DNA of 64,000 bases from Solirubrobacter phytolaccae (GTDB taxonomy: Bacteria; Actinomycetota; Thermoleophilia; Solirubrobacterales; Solirubrobacteraceae), in NCBI RefSeq assembly GCF_027587195.1, contig NZ_JAPDDP010000038.1, positions 1 through 64,000 on the forward strand. Direction: 5' to 3'. The position numbers and the translations under genes were made by a program. This document shows positions 15,467-23,689 of the stretch, one piece after another; position 1 is the stretch's first letter; every line of letters starts with the position of its first letter. The notes beneath the pieces are model-generated. The model did not search any database. It was given only the letters and a program-made list of their open reading frames with translations, and was not told the DNA's origin.

Positions 15467-16048
15467 TCAGTCTATGAGCCTCGCGACCAAGTCCTCATAC
15501 GCGCGGGTCAGCTCCTCCAACGAGCGCTCGCGCACATCGCGCTGGTAGAGGAACGCGGGGGCGGCCAGCGGCGCCATCAGCACGTCGGCCAGGTACTGCG
15601 CGGAGTCGCCGCAGCCGGCCTGCTCGAGCAGCAGGGAGACGTGCGTGCGATAGAGCGCGTACGGCTCGCTGAGCAGCCAGGACGCACCTTCCGCGGTGGC
15701 GAGCAGCCGGCCGTGCACCTCGAGGAAGCGCAGGTACGCGGCGCCGAACGCGATCAGCCGCTCCCGCGCGGGCGCGCCCGGCCCGAGCGGCGGCGCGCCG
15801 CGGATGAGGTCCTCCTGCAGCTGGATCTCGGTGTCGGAGATGAGCGCCCGGACGAGCCCGGCGCGGTCGCCGAAGCGGCGGAAGACGGTGCCCTTGCCGA
15901 CGCCTGCCTCGGCCGCCACGGCCTCCATCGTCACGCACTCCGGGTTGCGCGCGAACAGCCGCCCCGCGGCCTCCAGCACGAGCTTGCGGTTGCGGGCGGC
16001 ATCCGCGCGCTCGGGCGGTTCGGCGTTGAACACGGGGAGCGCGGACAT
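15467..16048 (-). CDS. TetR-family transcriptional repressor
   Basis: 193 residues. The N-terminal helix-turn-helix reads VTMEAVAAEAGVGKGTVFRRF, typical TetR. The ligand domain is unassigned. The start at 16048 was chosen because upstream in-frame sequence is operator DNA. It is divergent from a YceI and an NADPH-FMN reductase gene; two nearly identical 12-bp palindromes lie between the genes, so it most likely represses both itself and the YceI operon. Confidence 0.85.
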   Translation of the reverse strand: MSALPVFNAEPPERADAARNRKLVLEAAGRLFARNPECVTMEAVAAEAGVGKGTVFRRFGDRAGLVRALISDTEIQLQEDLIRGAPPLGPGAPARERLIAFGAAYLRFLEVHGRLLATAEGASWLLSEPYALYRTHVSLLLEQAGCGDSAQYLADVLMAPLAAPAFLYQRDVRERSLEELTRAYEDLVARLID

Positions 16049-16067
16049 ACCCACAGGATAGCTAACT

Positions 16068-16079
16068 GGACCATGGTCC
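16068..16079. promoter_or_regulatory. TetR operator 1 (GGACCATGGTCC)
   Basis: Perfect 12-bp palindrome, 19 bases upstream of the tetR start. It matches operator 2 except for one central base. Confidence 0.7.
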
Positions 16080-16113
16080 GTTTCGTGTGCTACCTTTCCG
16101 CCAGCAAGCAAAC

Positions 16114-16125
16114 GGACCACGGTCC
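16114..16125. promoter_or_regulatory. TetR operator 2 (GGACCACGGTCC)
   Basis: Near-perfect copy of operator 1, centred 46 bases away and 16 bases before the YceI start. The pair brackets the divergent promoter region. Confidence 0.7.
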
Positions 16126-16141
16126 ACTTACGGGAGCGACC

Positions 16142-16690
16142 ATGACCGCCATCGCCCAGAGCACCATCCCCGCCAACAGCACCTGGACCGCCGACACGGT
16201 CCACTCGACCGTCGGCTTCGCCGTCAAGCACATGCTCGTCTCGACCTTCCGCGGCCGGTTCGAGAGCTACGACGCGACGCTCACCGCGGCCGAGGACGGC
16301 ACGCTGCGCCTCACCGGCTCCGTCGCCGCCGACTCGATCCTCGTCAAGGACGACAACCTCGCCGCCCATCTGCGCGCGCCCGACTTCTTCGACACCGAGC
16401 GCTTCCCGACCGTCACCTTCGACTCGACGCTGATCCGCAGCGAGGACGGCGAGCTGATCGTCGACGGCACGCTGACGATCAAGGGCACCTCCCGCCCGAT
16501 CGAGGCCCGCGGCACGATCACGGACCCGGCGATCACGCTCGGCGACGTCGAGAAGCTCGGCCTGGTGCTCGAGGCGATCGTCGACCGCCGCGAGTATGGC
16601 CTCGACTGGAACGCGCCGCTGCCCAAGGGCGGCTTCGCGCTGGCCAACGAGGTCAAGCTGACCGTCGAGCTCGAGCTGGCACGCGCGTAA
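16142..16690 (+). CDS. YceI-family lipid-binding protein, cytoplasmic form
   Basis: 182 residues from ATG 16142 with GGGAG five bases upstream. The lipocalin-like YceI domain fills the protein: WTADTVHSTVGFAVKHM at the start and SILVKDDNLAAHLRAPDFFD in the middle. There is no signal peptide, unlike E. coli YceI, as is common in actinobacteria. Family members bind polyprenoid or long-chain amides. TetR-controlled and followed after 5 bases by an NADPH-FMN reductase gene. Confidence 0.85.
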   Translation: MTAIAQSTIPANSTWTADTVHSTVGFAVKHMLVSTFRGRFESYDATLTAAEDGTLRLTGSVAADSILVKDDNLAAHLRAPDFFDTERFPTVTFDSTLIRSEDGELIVDGTLTIKGTSRPIEARGTITDPAITLGDVEKLGLVLEAIVDRREYGLDWNAPLPKGGFALANEVKLTVELELARA

Positions 16691-16695
16691 CGGCG

Positions 16696-17259
16696 ATGAA
16701 GATCCTCGGCCTCTCCGGCAGCCTGCGCGCCGGCTCCCACAACGCCAAGCTCCTCCGCGCCGCGGGCAACCTGCTGCCGCCCGACGTGCAGCTGGAGGTC
16801 TTCGACGGCCTGAAGGCGATCCCGCCGTTCGACGAGGACGACGAGCACACCCGCCCCGACGCCGTGCAGGCGCTCTGGGACGCGATCGCCGGCGCGGACG
16901 CGGTGCTCGTCGCGACCCCCGAGTACAACCACTCGCTCCCGGGCCAGCTCAAGAACGCGCTGGACTGGCTCTCACGCCCGCTCGCCGAGTCGCCGCTGCG
17001 CAACACGCCGACGGCGGTCATCGGCACCTCGACCGGCCTGTTCGGCGCGGTCTGGGCACAGGCCGAGGGGCGCAAGGTCCTGGCCGCGATCGGCGCGCGC
17101 GTGATCGACCGCGAGCTGCCGATCGGCCTCGCCGACGACGCCTTCCACCCACACGGTCACCTGACCGACGACGAGCAGGCGCTCGCGCTGGCAGGCATCC
17201 TCGCCGAGCTGGTCGGCGAGGTCGACCAGACGCTTACGCCAGCTCGAGCTGCTTCGTGA
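16696..17259 (+). CDS. NADPH-dependent FMN reductase (flavodoxin-like)
   Basis: 187 residues. [19 protein letters not shown] is the phosphate-binding loop of FMN reductases of the ChrR/YieF/AzoR-like family, and [18 protein letters not shown] is the second diagnostic block. Such enzymes reduce quinones, chromate, azo dyes or nitro compounds. The pairing with YceI behind a TetR operator suggests response to an electrophilic or quinone-like compound. The last 26 bases overlap the convergent chemoreceptor gene. Confidence 0.85.
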   Translation: MKILGLSGSLRAGSHNAKLLRAAGNLLPPDVQLEVFDGLKAIPPFDEDDEHTRPDAVQALWDAIAGADAVLVATPEYNHSLPGQLKNALDWLSRPLAESPLRNTPTAVIGTSTGLFGAVWAQAEGRKVLAAIGARVIDRELPIGLADDAFHPHGHLTDDEQALALAGILAELVGEVDQTLTPARAAS

Positions 17260-18772
17260 GCTCGGACAGCGCTTCCGACTGAGCGGAGAGCTGCGACACC
17301 GAGGACACGATCTCCTGGGTGGACGCGTTGGTCTGCTGCGTCGTCGCCGACATCTCCTCGGCCGACGCGGCGGTCTCCTCGGCGTACTCGGCGATGTCGC
17401 TCGTGAGCTGGCTCATGCCGCCGAGCTCGAGCGTGATCCGGCCGACGGCGCCGTCGATCTCCTCGAGGGCGCTGCGGGCGCGGTCGGAGGCCTCGGTGCC
17501 GGCGTGGGTGCGGCTCGCGGCGTCGCGGACGAGCTGGACGGCGTCGTTGGTCTCGGCCTGGATGCCGGCGATGATCCCGCCGGCGTCCGCCGCCGACTGC
17601 GCGGCGCGCTCGGCGAGCCGGCGCACCTCCTCGGCGACGACCGCGAAGCCCTTGCCCTTCTCACCCGCGCGGGCGGCCTCGATCGCGGCGTTGAGCGCGA
17701 GCAGGTTGGTCTGGCTGGAGATCTCCTGGATCGCCTCGACGATGCCGCCGACCTGCTCGGAGCGGGCGGCGAGCGCGGTGATCGCGGTCGCGGCGTCCTC
17801 GATCCGGGTGCGGGCGTCGGCGAGCGACGTGGTCGCCTCGATCGCGGCCTCGATGCCGTTGCGGGAGAGGTCGGTGGCGCCGGACGCGGCGGCGCTCGCC
17901 TGGTCGACGGCACTGCGGCCCTGGGTGGCGACGTCGGCTTGGCGCGCGGCGCCCTCGGCCACGCGCTGGGCGCTCAGCGCCAGCTCGTTGACGGCCTGGC
18001 CGGTCTCGCTCAGGGACCGGTTCATGCCCGAGCACATCTCCTGCACGACGAACGTGGAGTCGTTGAAGCTCTTGAGCGTGTCGTGCATCGTGTTGCGCAC
18101 GTCGGCGAACAGGTCGGAGATGTCCCGGCCCGGGCCGGCCTCGCCCATCGTCTTCAGGTTCACGCCCATCGAGGTGAACGTGTCGTAGTAGAAGGACTCG
18201 ACGATCGCCTGCGAGTCGTAGTTGAAAACGCGGCTGATCGCGCGCTCGGCGTCCGCGAGCAGCGCGATGTCGACGCCGTCGGTGGAGCGGCGGCCGAAGC
18301 TCTTCTTGGCCTGGCGCGCGGGCTCGGGCACGTCGGCGAGCATCGCCGCGTGGACGAGGTCGATGAAGACGGGGTAGGTGCCGAGGAACCACTTCAGCGG
18401 CAGGTTGATGCGGCTGTGCAGCGCGCCGACGCCGAGCAGCGCCTCGAAGTAGGAGACGCCGAAGCCGCCCGGCTTGGCCGCCTCGGAGAAGATCGCCTTG
18501 AAGTGGCCGGCCTGCGCCGCGCCCCAGCCGCGCTTGAGATCGGCGACGCGGATGCCCTTGCCGTTCGCGTAGTCGGCCAGGAACTGGCCGGCGGAGGCGT
18601 GCCCGAAGGTGTGCTCGGCGAGTGCGACACCGATGGCGTCGGCGTTGCGGTCGGCCCAGGCTTGCATGCTGCCCAGGAGCGTGAGCTCCGCGGGGGTCAT
18701 GCCCATATAGGTGCGGCGCAGCTCGAGTCCGCGCTCGTCGATCTGGTACAGGGAGGCGGCTGAAGGCTTCAT
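17234..18772 (-). CDS. Soluble globin-coupled methyl-accepting chemotaxis protein (HemAT-like)
   Basis: 512 residues with no membrane helix. Residues about 20-180 form a sensor globin; the proximal haem ligand is probably His119 in [18 protein letters not shown]. The C-terminal signalling domain includes the hairpin tip [21 protein letters not shown]-like sequence and long coiled-coil heptads. The architecture matches HemAT oxygen sensors. No che or flagellar genes are in the window, so its histidine-kinase partner is elsewhere. Start at ATG 18772. Confidence 0.88.
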   Translation of the reverse strand: MKPSAASLYQIDERGLELRRTYMGMTPAELTLLGSMQAWADRNADAIGVALAEHTFGHASAGQFLADYANGKGIRVADLKRGWGAAQAGHFKAIFSEAAKPGGFGVSYFEALLGVGALHSRINLPLKWFLGTYPVFIDLVHAAMLADVPEPARQAKKSFGRRSTDGVDIALLADAERAISRVFNYDSQAIVESFYYDTFTSMGVNLKTMGEAGPGRDISDLFADVRNTMHDTLKSFNDSTFVVQEMCSGMNRSLSETGQAVNELALSAQRVAEGAARQADVATQGRSAVDQASAAASGATDLSRNGIEAAIEATTSLADARTRIEDAATAITALAARSEQVGGIVEAIQEISSQTNLLALNAAIEAARAGEKGKGFAVVAEEVRRLAERAAQSAADAGGIIAGIQAETNDAVQLVRDAASRTHAGTEASDRARSALEEIDGAVGRITLELGGMSQLTSDIAEYAEETAASAEEMSATTQQTNASTQEIVSSVSQLSAQSEALSELTKQLELA

Positions 18773-18828
18773 CTCACCATCGGTGATCGACCGATTGGTG
18801 GAGAAGTTGACTGGACCGATCGGCCCGC

Positions 18829-19572
18829 TTACTCGTCGTCCCAGAGACGTTCGGTCGCCTCCGGGCGGCGTTCCCTGCGCGTGGGTGCTTCAGACGGGTC
18901 TTCGGGCAGCTTGGTGGTGGGTGCGTCGTCGAGCCGAGTCGTCGGTGCGTCGTCCAACCGCGAGGTGGGCGCGTCCGCGATGTCGCCCTCCCACGAGGGG
19001 CGGTCGCGCAGGAACTCGGTGACGGCGGTCGCGTCGCGCGGGCGGCGATCCGGCGTGCGCTCGCGCTCCCGGCGCGGCGGCGCGACCCAGCCCGTCTCGT
19101 CCGCGGCGGGGTTCGGCGGCTCGGGCGCGTCGATCGCCTTCACGCGCAGACCGGCGGCGATCAGCAGGCCCGCGGCGAGCATGGCGCCGAAGATGCCCCA
19201 CTGGATGCCGATCGTGGCGCCCACGCCCTCGCCCTGGATGCCGGGCTTGTCGAAGAGCCGGTAGACGAGCAGCAGCATCGCCCAGCCGCCGGCGATGACG
19301 ATCGCCGTTCCGTCGCCGCCCGGCAGGTGGAACGCCTTGTTCTGCCGCCGCGTCCAGACGAGGAACACCACCGCGATGGCGACGAGCAGGATCCCGGCCT
19401 CGACGAACGAGAACGCTCCGAGCGCGCTGACGTTGGACTGGACGGGCCGGCCGTCCGGGAAGATCGCCTTCTGGTACCAGGGCAGGACGAAGGAGAGCAC
19501 GAGGAGCACCGCCGCGGCGGCGGCGAGCTGCAGCTCCTTGGGCAGGCCCAGCGGTTCTCGGCGTGGGCTCAT
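18829..19572 (-). CDS. Membrane protein with Asp/Thr-rich repeat tail, unknown function
   Basis: 247 residues. Four hydrophobic helices in the first 145 residues, then a disordered charged tail containing tandem nonapeptide-like repeats: [24 protein letters not shown]. The TT-R-L spacing could be phosphorylation sites. It is the last gene of a three-gene set (ArsA-like ATPase, small helical protein, this) with 4-8 base overlaps, so a shared process at the membrane is likely. No named domain recognised. Confidence 0.7.
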   Translation of the reverse strand: MSPRREPLGLPKELQLAAAAAVLLVLSFVLPWYQKAIFPDGRPVQSNVSALGAFSFVEAGILLVAIAVVFLVWTRRQNKAFHLPGGDGTAIVIAGGWAMLLLVYRLFDKPGIQGEGVGATIGIQWGIFGAMLAAGLLIAAGLRVKAIDAPEPPNPAADETGWVAPPRRERERTPDRRPRDATAVTEFLRDRPSWEGDIADAPTSRLDDAPTTRLDDAPTTKLPEDPSEAPTRRERRPEATERLWDDE

Positions 19573-19910
19573 GAGATCGGGATGTCCTCCACGTCGCGGG
19601 CGGGCGCGGGCGGGCGCTCCAGGCGCTCGATCGAGTAGTCGATGACGGCGCGCAGGGCGAGCAGCAGCTCGCGCAGCGCGTCCGCGACCTGGCGGAGCAG
19701 CTCGGGCGGCAGGTTGTCCTTGGCCGCGTCGAGCAGCGCGAACAGCGCGTTGAAGTCCGGCGTGGCGGCCTTGGGCGTCTCGCCGGGCGTGGCCCAGCCG
19801 TTCGGCGGCGCGCTCGCCTCGGCGGCGCGCGCGGCTTCCTCGGCCCGCGCGTGCGCCTCGCGGACGAGCCGCTCGGCGGCCGCGTAGGCCTCGCGGTCGG
19901 GCTCAGCCAT
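19569..19910 (-). CDS. Small helical protein, unknown function
   Basis: 113 residues. The N-terminal Ala/Glu/Arg helix (AAAERLVREAHARAEEAARA) and a second amphipathic segment (PPELLRQVADALRELLLALRAVIDYSIERLE) suggest a coiled-coil or helical bundle adaptor. It overlaps the stop of the ArsA-like gene by 8 bases and the start of the membrane protein by 4. Function unknown; operon partner of an ArsA/Get3-type ATPase. Confidence 0.7.
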   Translation of the reverse strand: MAEPDREAYAAAERLVREAHARAEEAARAAEASAPPNGWATPGETPKAATPDFNALFALLDAAKDNLPPELLRQVADALRELLLALRAVIDYSIERLERPPAPARDVEDIPIS

Positions 19911-21075
19911 GCTCGAACCCCACGGTCAGCGCGCCCTCCTCGAGCGTGGCGGACGTCGGCTTGTAGCCCGCGAGCGCGCCCGGCAACACGATCGTGCGCT
20001 TGTGCGTGTCCACGCGGACGATCAGCTCGAGCCCGATCTTCTTGAGCTGCACGTCGCCCTTGGCGGCGAACGGGAGGTCCAGCCGCAGCGACGCGTGCCC
20101 GTTGCTCACCGACAGCTCCTGCGCGAGCCGGTCGTGCAGCACCGCGGCCGGGTCGTGGTCGGCGAACAGCGCCGCGCCGAGCTCGTCCAGGCGCTCGTCG
20201 CCGATCACCTCGGCGGCGTAGTACGGCGCGTGCAGCACCGGAACCGGCGCGAAGCCCGCGTCGACGAGCTCGAGCTGCTCGCGCTGGACGGCGTGCCAGG
20301 CGCCGAAGTAGCCCTCGGCCAGCTCGTCGGGGAAGACGCGGTTCACGATCACGGCGTCCGTGAGGTACCCGTAGAGGTTCAGGTACGTAAACGTCCGCAT
20401 CGCCTCCGCGACGACCATCCGGTCGGGCGTCATCACGAGCCGCATCGAGACGCGCTCGGCGTCGCGCAGCAGCTCGTGCATCGCGACGAGGTTGGCGACG
20501 AGCTTCTGGATCTCGGCGACGACCTGCTCGTCGGGGAGCTGGACGTCGAGGAACATCCGGGCGAGCGGGCGCGCGGCGGAGAGCATCGACTGCTCCTTGC
20601 CGACCACCTTGTCCAGCCACCAGCGGGCGGCGTCGGGGAAGCTCAGCAGCCGCAGCGTCTCGCCGGTGGGCGCGCAGTCGACGACGATCACGTCCCACTC
20701 GCCGGACTCCACGTGGCCCTTGAGGACGAGCAGGCTGAAGAGCTCGTCACCGCCGGGCGGGACGGTCAGCTCCTCGGCCGCGATCCGCTCCACGCCGCGC
20801 TCCATCAGCAGCGTGCCCATCCACTCGCTGACCGCGCTCCAGTGGTGCTCGAGCTCGTCCTGCGCCTGCACCTGCTGGGCGAACAGACGCTCGGAGACCT
20901 CGGTCGGGGAGCCCTGGACGGGCGTGTCCAGGACGTCGGCGAGCGAGTGCGCGGGGTCGGTCGAGATGACGAGCGTGCGGGCGCCCGCGGCCGCGCACCG
21001 GCGGGCGGTGGCCGCGGCGACCGAGGTCTTTCCTACCCCGCCCTTGCCTGTGTAGAGGATCGTCCGCGCCGCCAT
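19903..21075 (-). CDS. ArsA/Get3-family ATPase
   Basis: 390 residues. Deviant Walker A GKGGVGKT at 10-17, switch I DPAHSLADVLDT and Walker B VDCAPTGETLRLLSFP are diagnostic of ArsA/Get3. There is a single nucleotide-binding half, so dimeric. The C-terminal about 80 residues (LRLDLPFAAKGDVQLKKIGLELIVRV) form the alpha-crystallin-like ArsA HSP20 domain. No arsenic-resistance genes are near; a membrane-protein-targeting or regulatory role with the two downstream genes is as likely. The start could be a few codons upstream. Confidence 0.85.
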   Translation of the reverse strand: MAARTILYTGKGGVGKTSVAAATARRCAAAGARTLVISTDPAHSLADVLDTPVQGSPTEVSERLFAQQVQAQDELEHHWSAVSEWMGTLLMERGVERIAAEELTVPPGGDELFSLLVLKGHVESGEWDVIVVDCAPTGETLRLLSFPDAARWWLDKVVGKEQSMLSAARPLARMFLDVQLPDEQVVAEIQKLVANLVAMHELLRDAERVSMRLVMTPDRMVVAEAMRTFTYLNLYGYLTDAVIVNRVFPDELAEGYFGAWHAVQREQLELVDAGFAPVPVLHAPYYAAEVIGDERLDELGAALFADHDPAAVLHDRLAQELSVSNGHASLRLDLPFAAKGDVQLKKIGLELIVRVDTHKRTIVLPGALAGYKPTSATLEEGALTVGFEHG

Positions 21076-21089
21076 CCGGACTGACGACT

Positions 21090-22442
21090 CTACCCACGCT
21101 TCTTGACGGTGATCACTCCAGTCGTGGTGGCGGTGTTGTTGGCGAGGTCGGTCGCGGTGACCGTGACGTCGTAGTCGCCGGACTTCTTCGGCGCGGTCCA
21201 GGCGACCGACTTGCTCCCGTAGCCGAGGACGCCGGGGGTGAGCGTGGCGACCGCCTTGCCGTCGCGCGTGATCTTCAACGTGACCCGCGAGATCTTCGAG
21301 AGCTTGAAGCGCACGGTGCCGAGCTTGCGGGCGGTGAGCGTGCTCTTCAGCGGCTCCAGGGTCGGCGGCAGCGTGAGGTACTCGGTGAAGTGCTGCTCGG
21401 CGGCGCAGTACTCGACCGTGGTCGTGCGCGAGCACAGCGCCTTGAGGAAGTCACGGAGGAGCTTGTGGTAGCCGAGGTCGGACTCGCGGGTGACCGGCGC
21501 GCCGCGGCTGTAGAGGCTCCACGCGCCCGTGTCGAACGTGCCGATCTCCTGGCGGGCGGCGCGGTCGCCGTCCTCGAACAGCGACTGCGCGGTCGGGTCG
21601 CCGGTCAGGTTGGCGAAGTCGTAGAGGCCGACCAGCGACTGGATGAAGCCGTTCGCGACCTTGAAGGTCGGCAGGCCGGAGTACTGCAGGTAGTGGGCGC
21701 CGGTACCGGACGGGATCCGCACGCCGGACGGCGGCGCCGCGGTGAAGATCGACAGGCCGGCGAGCGCGACGGGAAAGACATCCTCCTGGCGGTTCAGGCG
21801 CGTGGCCGAGCGGGCCATCGCCTGCAGACCGGTGCCCTGGGCGAGCGAGGAGACCCACGGCGGCGACTGGCCGTCGAACGGGAACAGGTACTCCCACGCG
21901 AGCCCGCCGGCGCGCTGGGCCGAGAGGCCCTTGATCTCGTCCAGCAGGGCGCCGGCGCGCACGTCGTAGCGCTTGCCGCCGCTCCAGTAGCCGTTGAGCT
22001 TGCCGAACGTGCCGAGCCACTGGATCTGGATGCCGTGGCCGGGATAGAACTGGAAGACGAGCTCGGAGCCGGTGAAGGAGACGCGCTCACCGGCGTTGAG
22101 GAGGCGCTGCGTGGTCCACCACTCGACGTTGCGCTGCAGCGTGAGGAACAGGCTCGGGAGGCGGCTGGCCGTGAACTGCTTGCGCGCCGCCATGCCTTCG
22201 AGGTCCGTGATCACGCCGCCCAGCTGGACCTTGCGGGCGCCCGTCAGCTTCTTCACACGCGCGCGAGCGTCGGTGTAGGTCGCGCGGTAGCCCGAGATCG
22301 CCGCGGGGTCGGCGCCCGCGGCCTGCAGGCGCTTGAGCTCGGCGGCCACCGTGACCTTCTTCTGGGCCTGTGCCGGACTGGCCGCCAATACGAAAAGGCT
22401 GCACAAAATCGGCACAAAAGCTGAACAAAACGTGCGTCTCAC
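21090..22442 (-). CDS. Secreted D-glucuronyl C5-epimerase-like protein with Ig-like domain
   Basis: About 450 residues from GTG 22442. Signal peptide ends after SPAQAQ. The central region contains PWVSSLAQGTGLQAMARSA, YLQYSGLPTFKVANGFIQSLVGLYDF and FDTGAWSLYSRG, the alpha/alpha-barrel motifs of the glucuronyl C5-epimerase C-terminal family. The last about 90 residues look like a bacterial Ig-like beta domain (SGDYDVTVTATDLANNTATTTGV). It may act on an extracellular uronic-acid polymer. It is divergent from the lipoprotein gene. Confidence 0.8.
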   Translation of the reverse strand: MRRTFCSAFVPILCSLFVLAASPAQAQKKVTVAAELKRLQAAGADPAAISGYRATYTDARARVKKLTGARKVQLGGVITDLEGMAARKQFTASRLPSLFLTLQRNVEWWTTQRLLNAGERVSFTGSELVFQFYPGHGIQIQWLGTFGKLNGYWSGGKRYDVRAGALLDEIKGLSAQRAGGLAWEYLFPFDGQSPPWVSSLAQGTGLQAMARSATRLNRQEDVFPVALAGLSIFTAAPPSGVRIPSGTGAHYLQYSGLPTFKVANGFIQSLVGLYDFANLTGDPTAQSLFEDGDRAARQEIGTFDTGAWSLYSRGAPVTRESDLGYHKLLRDFLKALCSRTTTVEYCAAEQHFTEYLTLPPTLEPLKSTLTARKLGTVRFKLSKISRVTLKITRDGKAVATLTPGVLGYGSKSVAWTAPKKSGDYDVTVTATDLANNTATTTGVITVKKRG

Positions 22443-22458
22443 GCGGAATCTCCGATGG

Positions 22459-22464
22459 TAACTT
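22459..22464 (+). promoter_or_regulatory. Leaderless-type -10 box (TAACTT)
   Basis: Six bases upstream of ATG 22471 in the 28-base divergent gap. No Shine-Dalgarno sequence. Confidence 0.4.
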
Positions 22465-22470
22465 CGACGT

Positions 22471-23328
22471 ATGCGCTTCCTCGGTGTTCTGCTTGCAACC
22501 GCTCTACTGGCCGCAGGTTGCGGTGCCGACGGCTCAGAGCGGGCGAGTGCAACGTCGGATGCACGTGAGCTGCTGAGCGCGACGGTCAACAACCTCGGCT
22601 CGCTGCAGTCGGCGACGTTGGACGCCAAGCTGGACGCCGCCGCCGGCCAGCAGGAGACCCAGGTCGCCGTCCGCGGGCCGTTCGAGGTCGGCAAGAAGGG
22701 GGAGACGCCGCGCTTCGCGGTCTCGGCCGACGTCACCGCCGCGGGGCAGAAGCAGACGGTCGGCGCCACCTCCACCGGCGAGTCGGCCTTCGTGACGCTG
22801 CAGGGCAAGACCTACGAGGTGCCGTCGATGCTCGCCGGCCAGCTCACCGCCGGCCTCGAGCAGGCGCTCGGCCAGGGCGGCCCGCTGATCAACATCGACC
22901 TCAAGCGCTGGGTGCCGAACCCGGTCAACGCCGGCACCGCCGAAGTCGGCGGCGTGGAGACGATCAAGCTCACCGGTCCGGCCGACGTCCGCAAGGTGAT
23001 CGCGGACGTCAACCTGCTCGCCGGCCAGCTCAGCGCGCTGCAACTCCCGGGCGCGGGCACGAACGGCAAGCTGCCGAGCAAGATCCCCGCCGAAGCGGCC
23101 GACGAGGTCAAGGACCTGACGGTCACCGTTTACACCGGCGCGGAGGACCAGGTGCTGCGCCGCCTCGTCGTCGAGGGCACCGCCGCGACCGGCAACGGCC
23201 GCGCGCTGCTGGACCTCACGCTCACGAAGGTCGGCGAGGACCAGGACATCGCGGCGCCCAAGGGCGCCCGTCCGTTCGCCGAGCTGCTCGCGCAGCTGCA
23301 GGCCGGCGGCAGCGTCTTCGGCGGCTGA
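22471..23328 (+). CDS. Secreted lipoprotein, LppX/LprG-like
   Basis: 285 residues. Lipoprotein signal MRFLGVLLATALLAAGC with lipid Cys17. The mature protein is beta-strand-rich with repeated Val/Thr strands (TQVAVRGPFEVGKK, FAVSADVTAAGQK, SAFVTLQGKTYEVP), compatible with the LppX/LprG fold that carries lipids in mycobacteria. The family assignment is tentative. It stands alone and is followed by a 361-base hairpin-rich intergenic region. Confidence 0.75.
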   Translation: MRFLGVLLATALLAAGCGADGSERASATSDARELLSATVNNLGSLQSATLDAKLDAAAGQQETQVAVRGPFEVGKKGETPRFAVSADVTAAGQKQTVGATSTGESAFVTLQGKTYEVPSMLAGQLTAGLEQALGQGGPLINIDLKRWVPNPVNAGTAEVGGVETIKLTGPADVRKVIADVNLLAGQLSALQLPGAGTNGKLPSKIPAEAADEVKDLTVTVYTGAEDQVLRRLVVEGTAATGNGRALLDLTLTKVGEDQDIAAPKGARPFAELLAQLQAGGSVFGG

Positions 23329-23362
23329 ACGTCAACGGCTGACCACACCCACTAGCGCCGCG

Positions 23363-23421
23363 TCAAACAATTCATGCCCCGGCGTGGGCGGAGCGCGGCG
23401 CGGTCGTCAGGAATTGCTTGA
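23363..23421. repeat. Imperfect terminal-type inverted repeat TCAAACAATTC / GAATTGCTTGA
   Basis: Eleven-bp arms with one mismatch flank 37 bases of GC-rich sequence. It is AT-rich relative to the genome and could be an extrusion site or the arms of a small structured RNA. Confidence 0.5.
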
Positions 23422-23453
23422 CCCGTCGCGGCGGGTGTGGTGTGTGGGGGTGG

Positions 23454-23488
23454 GGAACCAAAGTCCCGCTATGCGGGAGTTTGGTTCC
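23454..23488. repeat. Strong 35-base hairpin (GGAACCAAA ... TTTGGTTCC)
   Basis: Nine-bp outer arms, then two unpaired bases on each side, then CCCGC/GCGGG closing a TAT loop. Flanking GGGG and CCCC runs can extend the stem. No T-tract follows. Confidence 0.7.
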
Positions 23489-23526
23489 TCGCCCCCTCGC
23501 GACGTCGGCCTGAGCCTTACGAGCAG

Positions 23527-23563
23527 GGGAACGCACGGCGTTCCCACAGTCCGGGAACCGGAC
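23527..23563. repeat. Two adjacent perfect hairpins
   Basis: GGGAACG/CGTTCCC (23527-23545, loop CACGG) and GTCCGG/CCGGAC (23549-23563, loop GAA). Both repeat the GGGAAC theme of the larger upstream hairpin. Confidence 0.55.
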
Positions 23564-23674
23564 CTCATTTGCCCACAAGCGCGCCGGCCGCGGCGCCCGA
23601 CGGTGTGCTCGCCGTAGCCGTGGCCGTACCGTCCCTGCTCGGACCTCATAAAACACTCATGTATTAGTGGCGCC

Positions 23675-23680
23675 TAAGCT
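23675..23680 (+). promoter_or_regulatory. Leaderless-type -10 box (TAAGCT)
   Basis: Nine bases upstream of ATG 23690. Confidence 0.4.
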
Positions 23681-23689
23681 GCGCTGCCG

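Larger units (their letters stand above)
23329..23689. other. Hairpin-rich intergenic block
   Basis: No convincing gene; several short frames exist but have atypical composition. It holds an imperfect 11-bp inverted repeat (23363-23373 with 23411-23421), a strong 35-base hairpin (23454-23488) and two further perfect hairpins (23527-23545, 23549-23563), then the leaderless -10 box of the antiporter gene. Confidence 0.6.

Noticed and set aside
23372-23656. Small frames in the hairpin-rich block (about 77-94 residues)
   Set aside because: They run through inverted repeats, lack RBS or -10 boxes and have unnatural composition; the DNA is better explained as structured non-coding.
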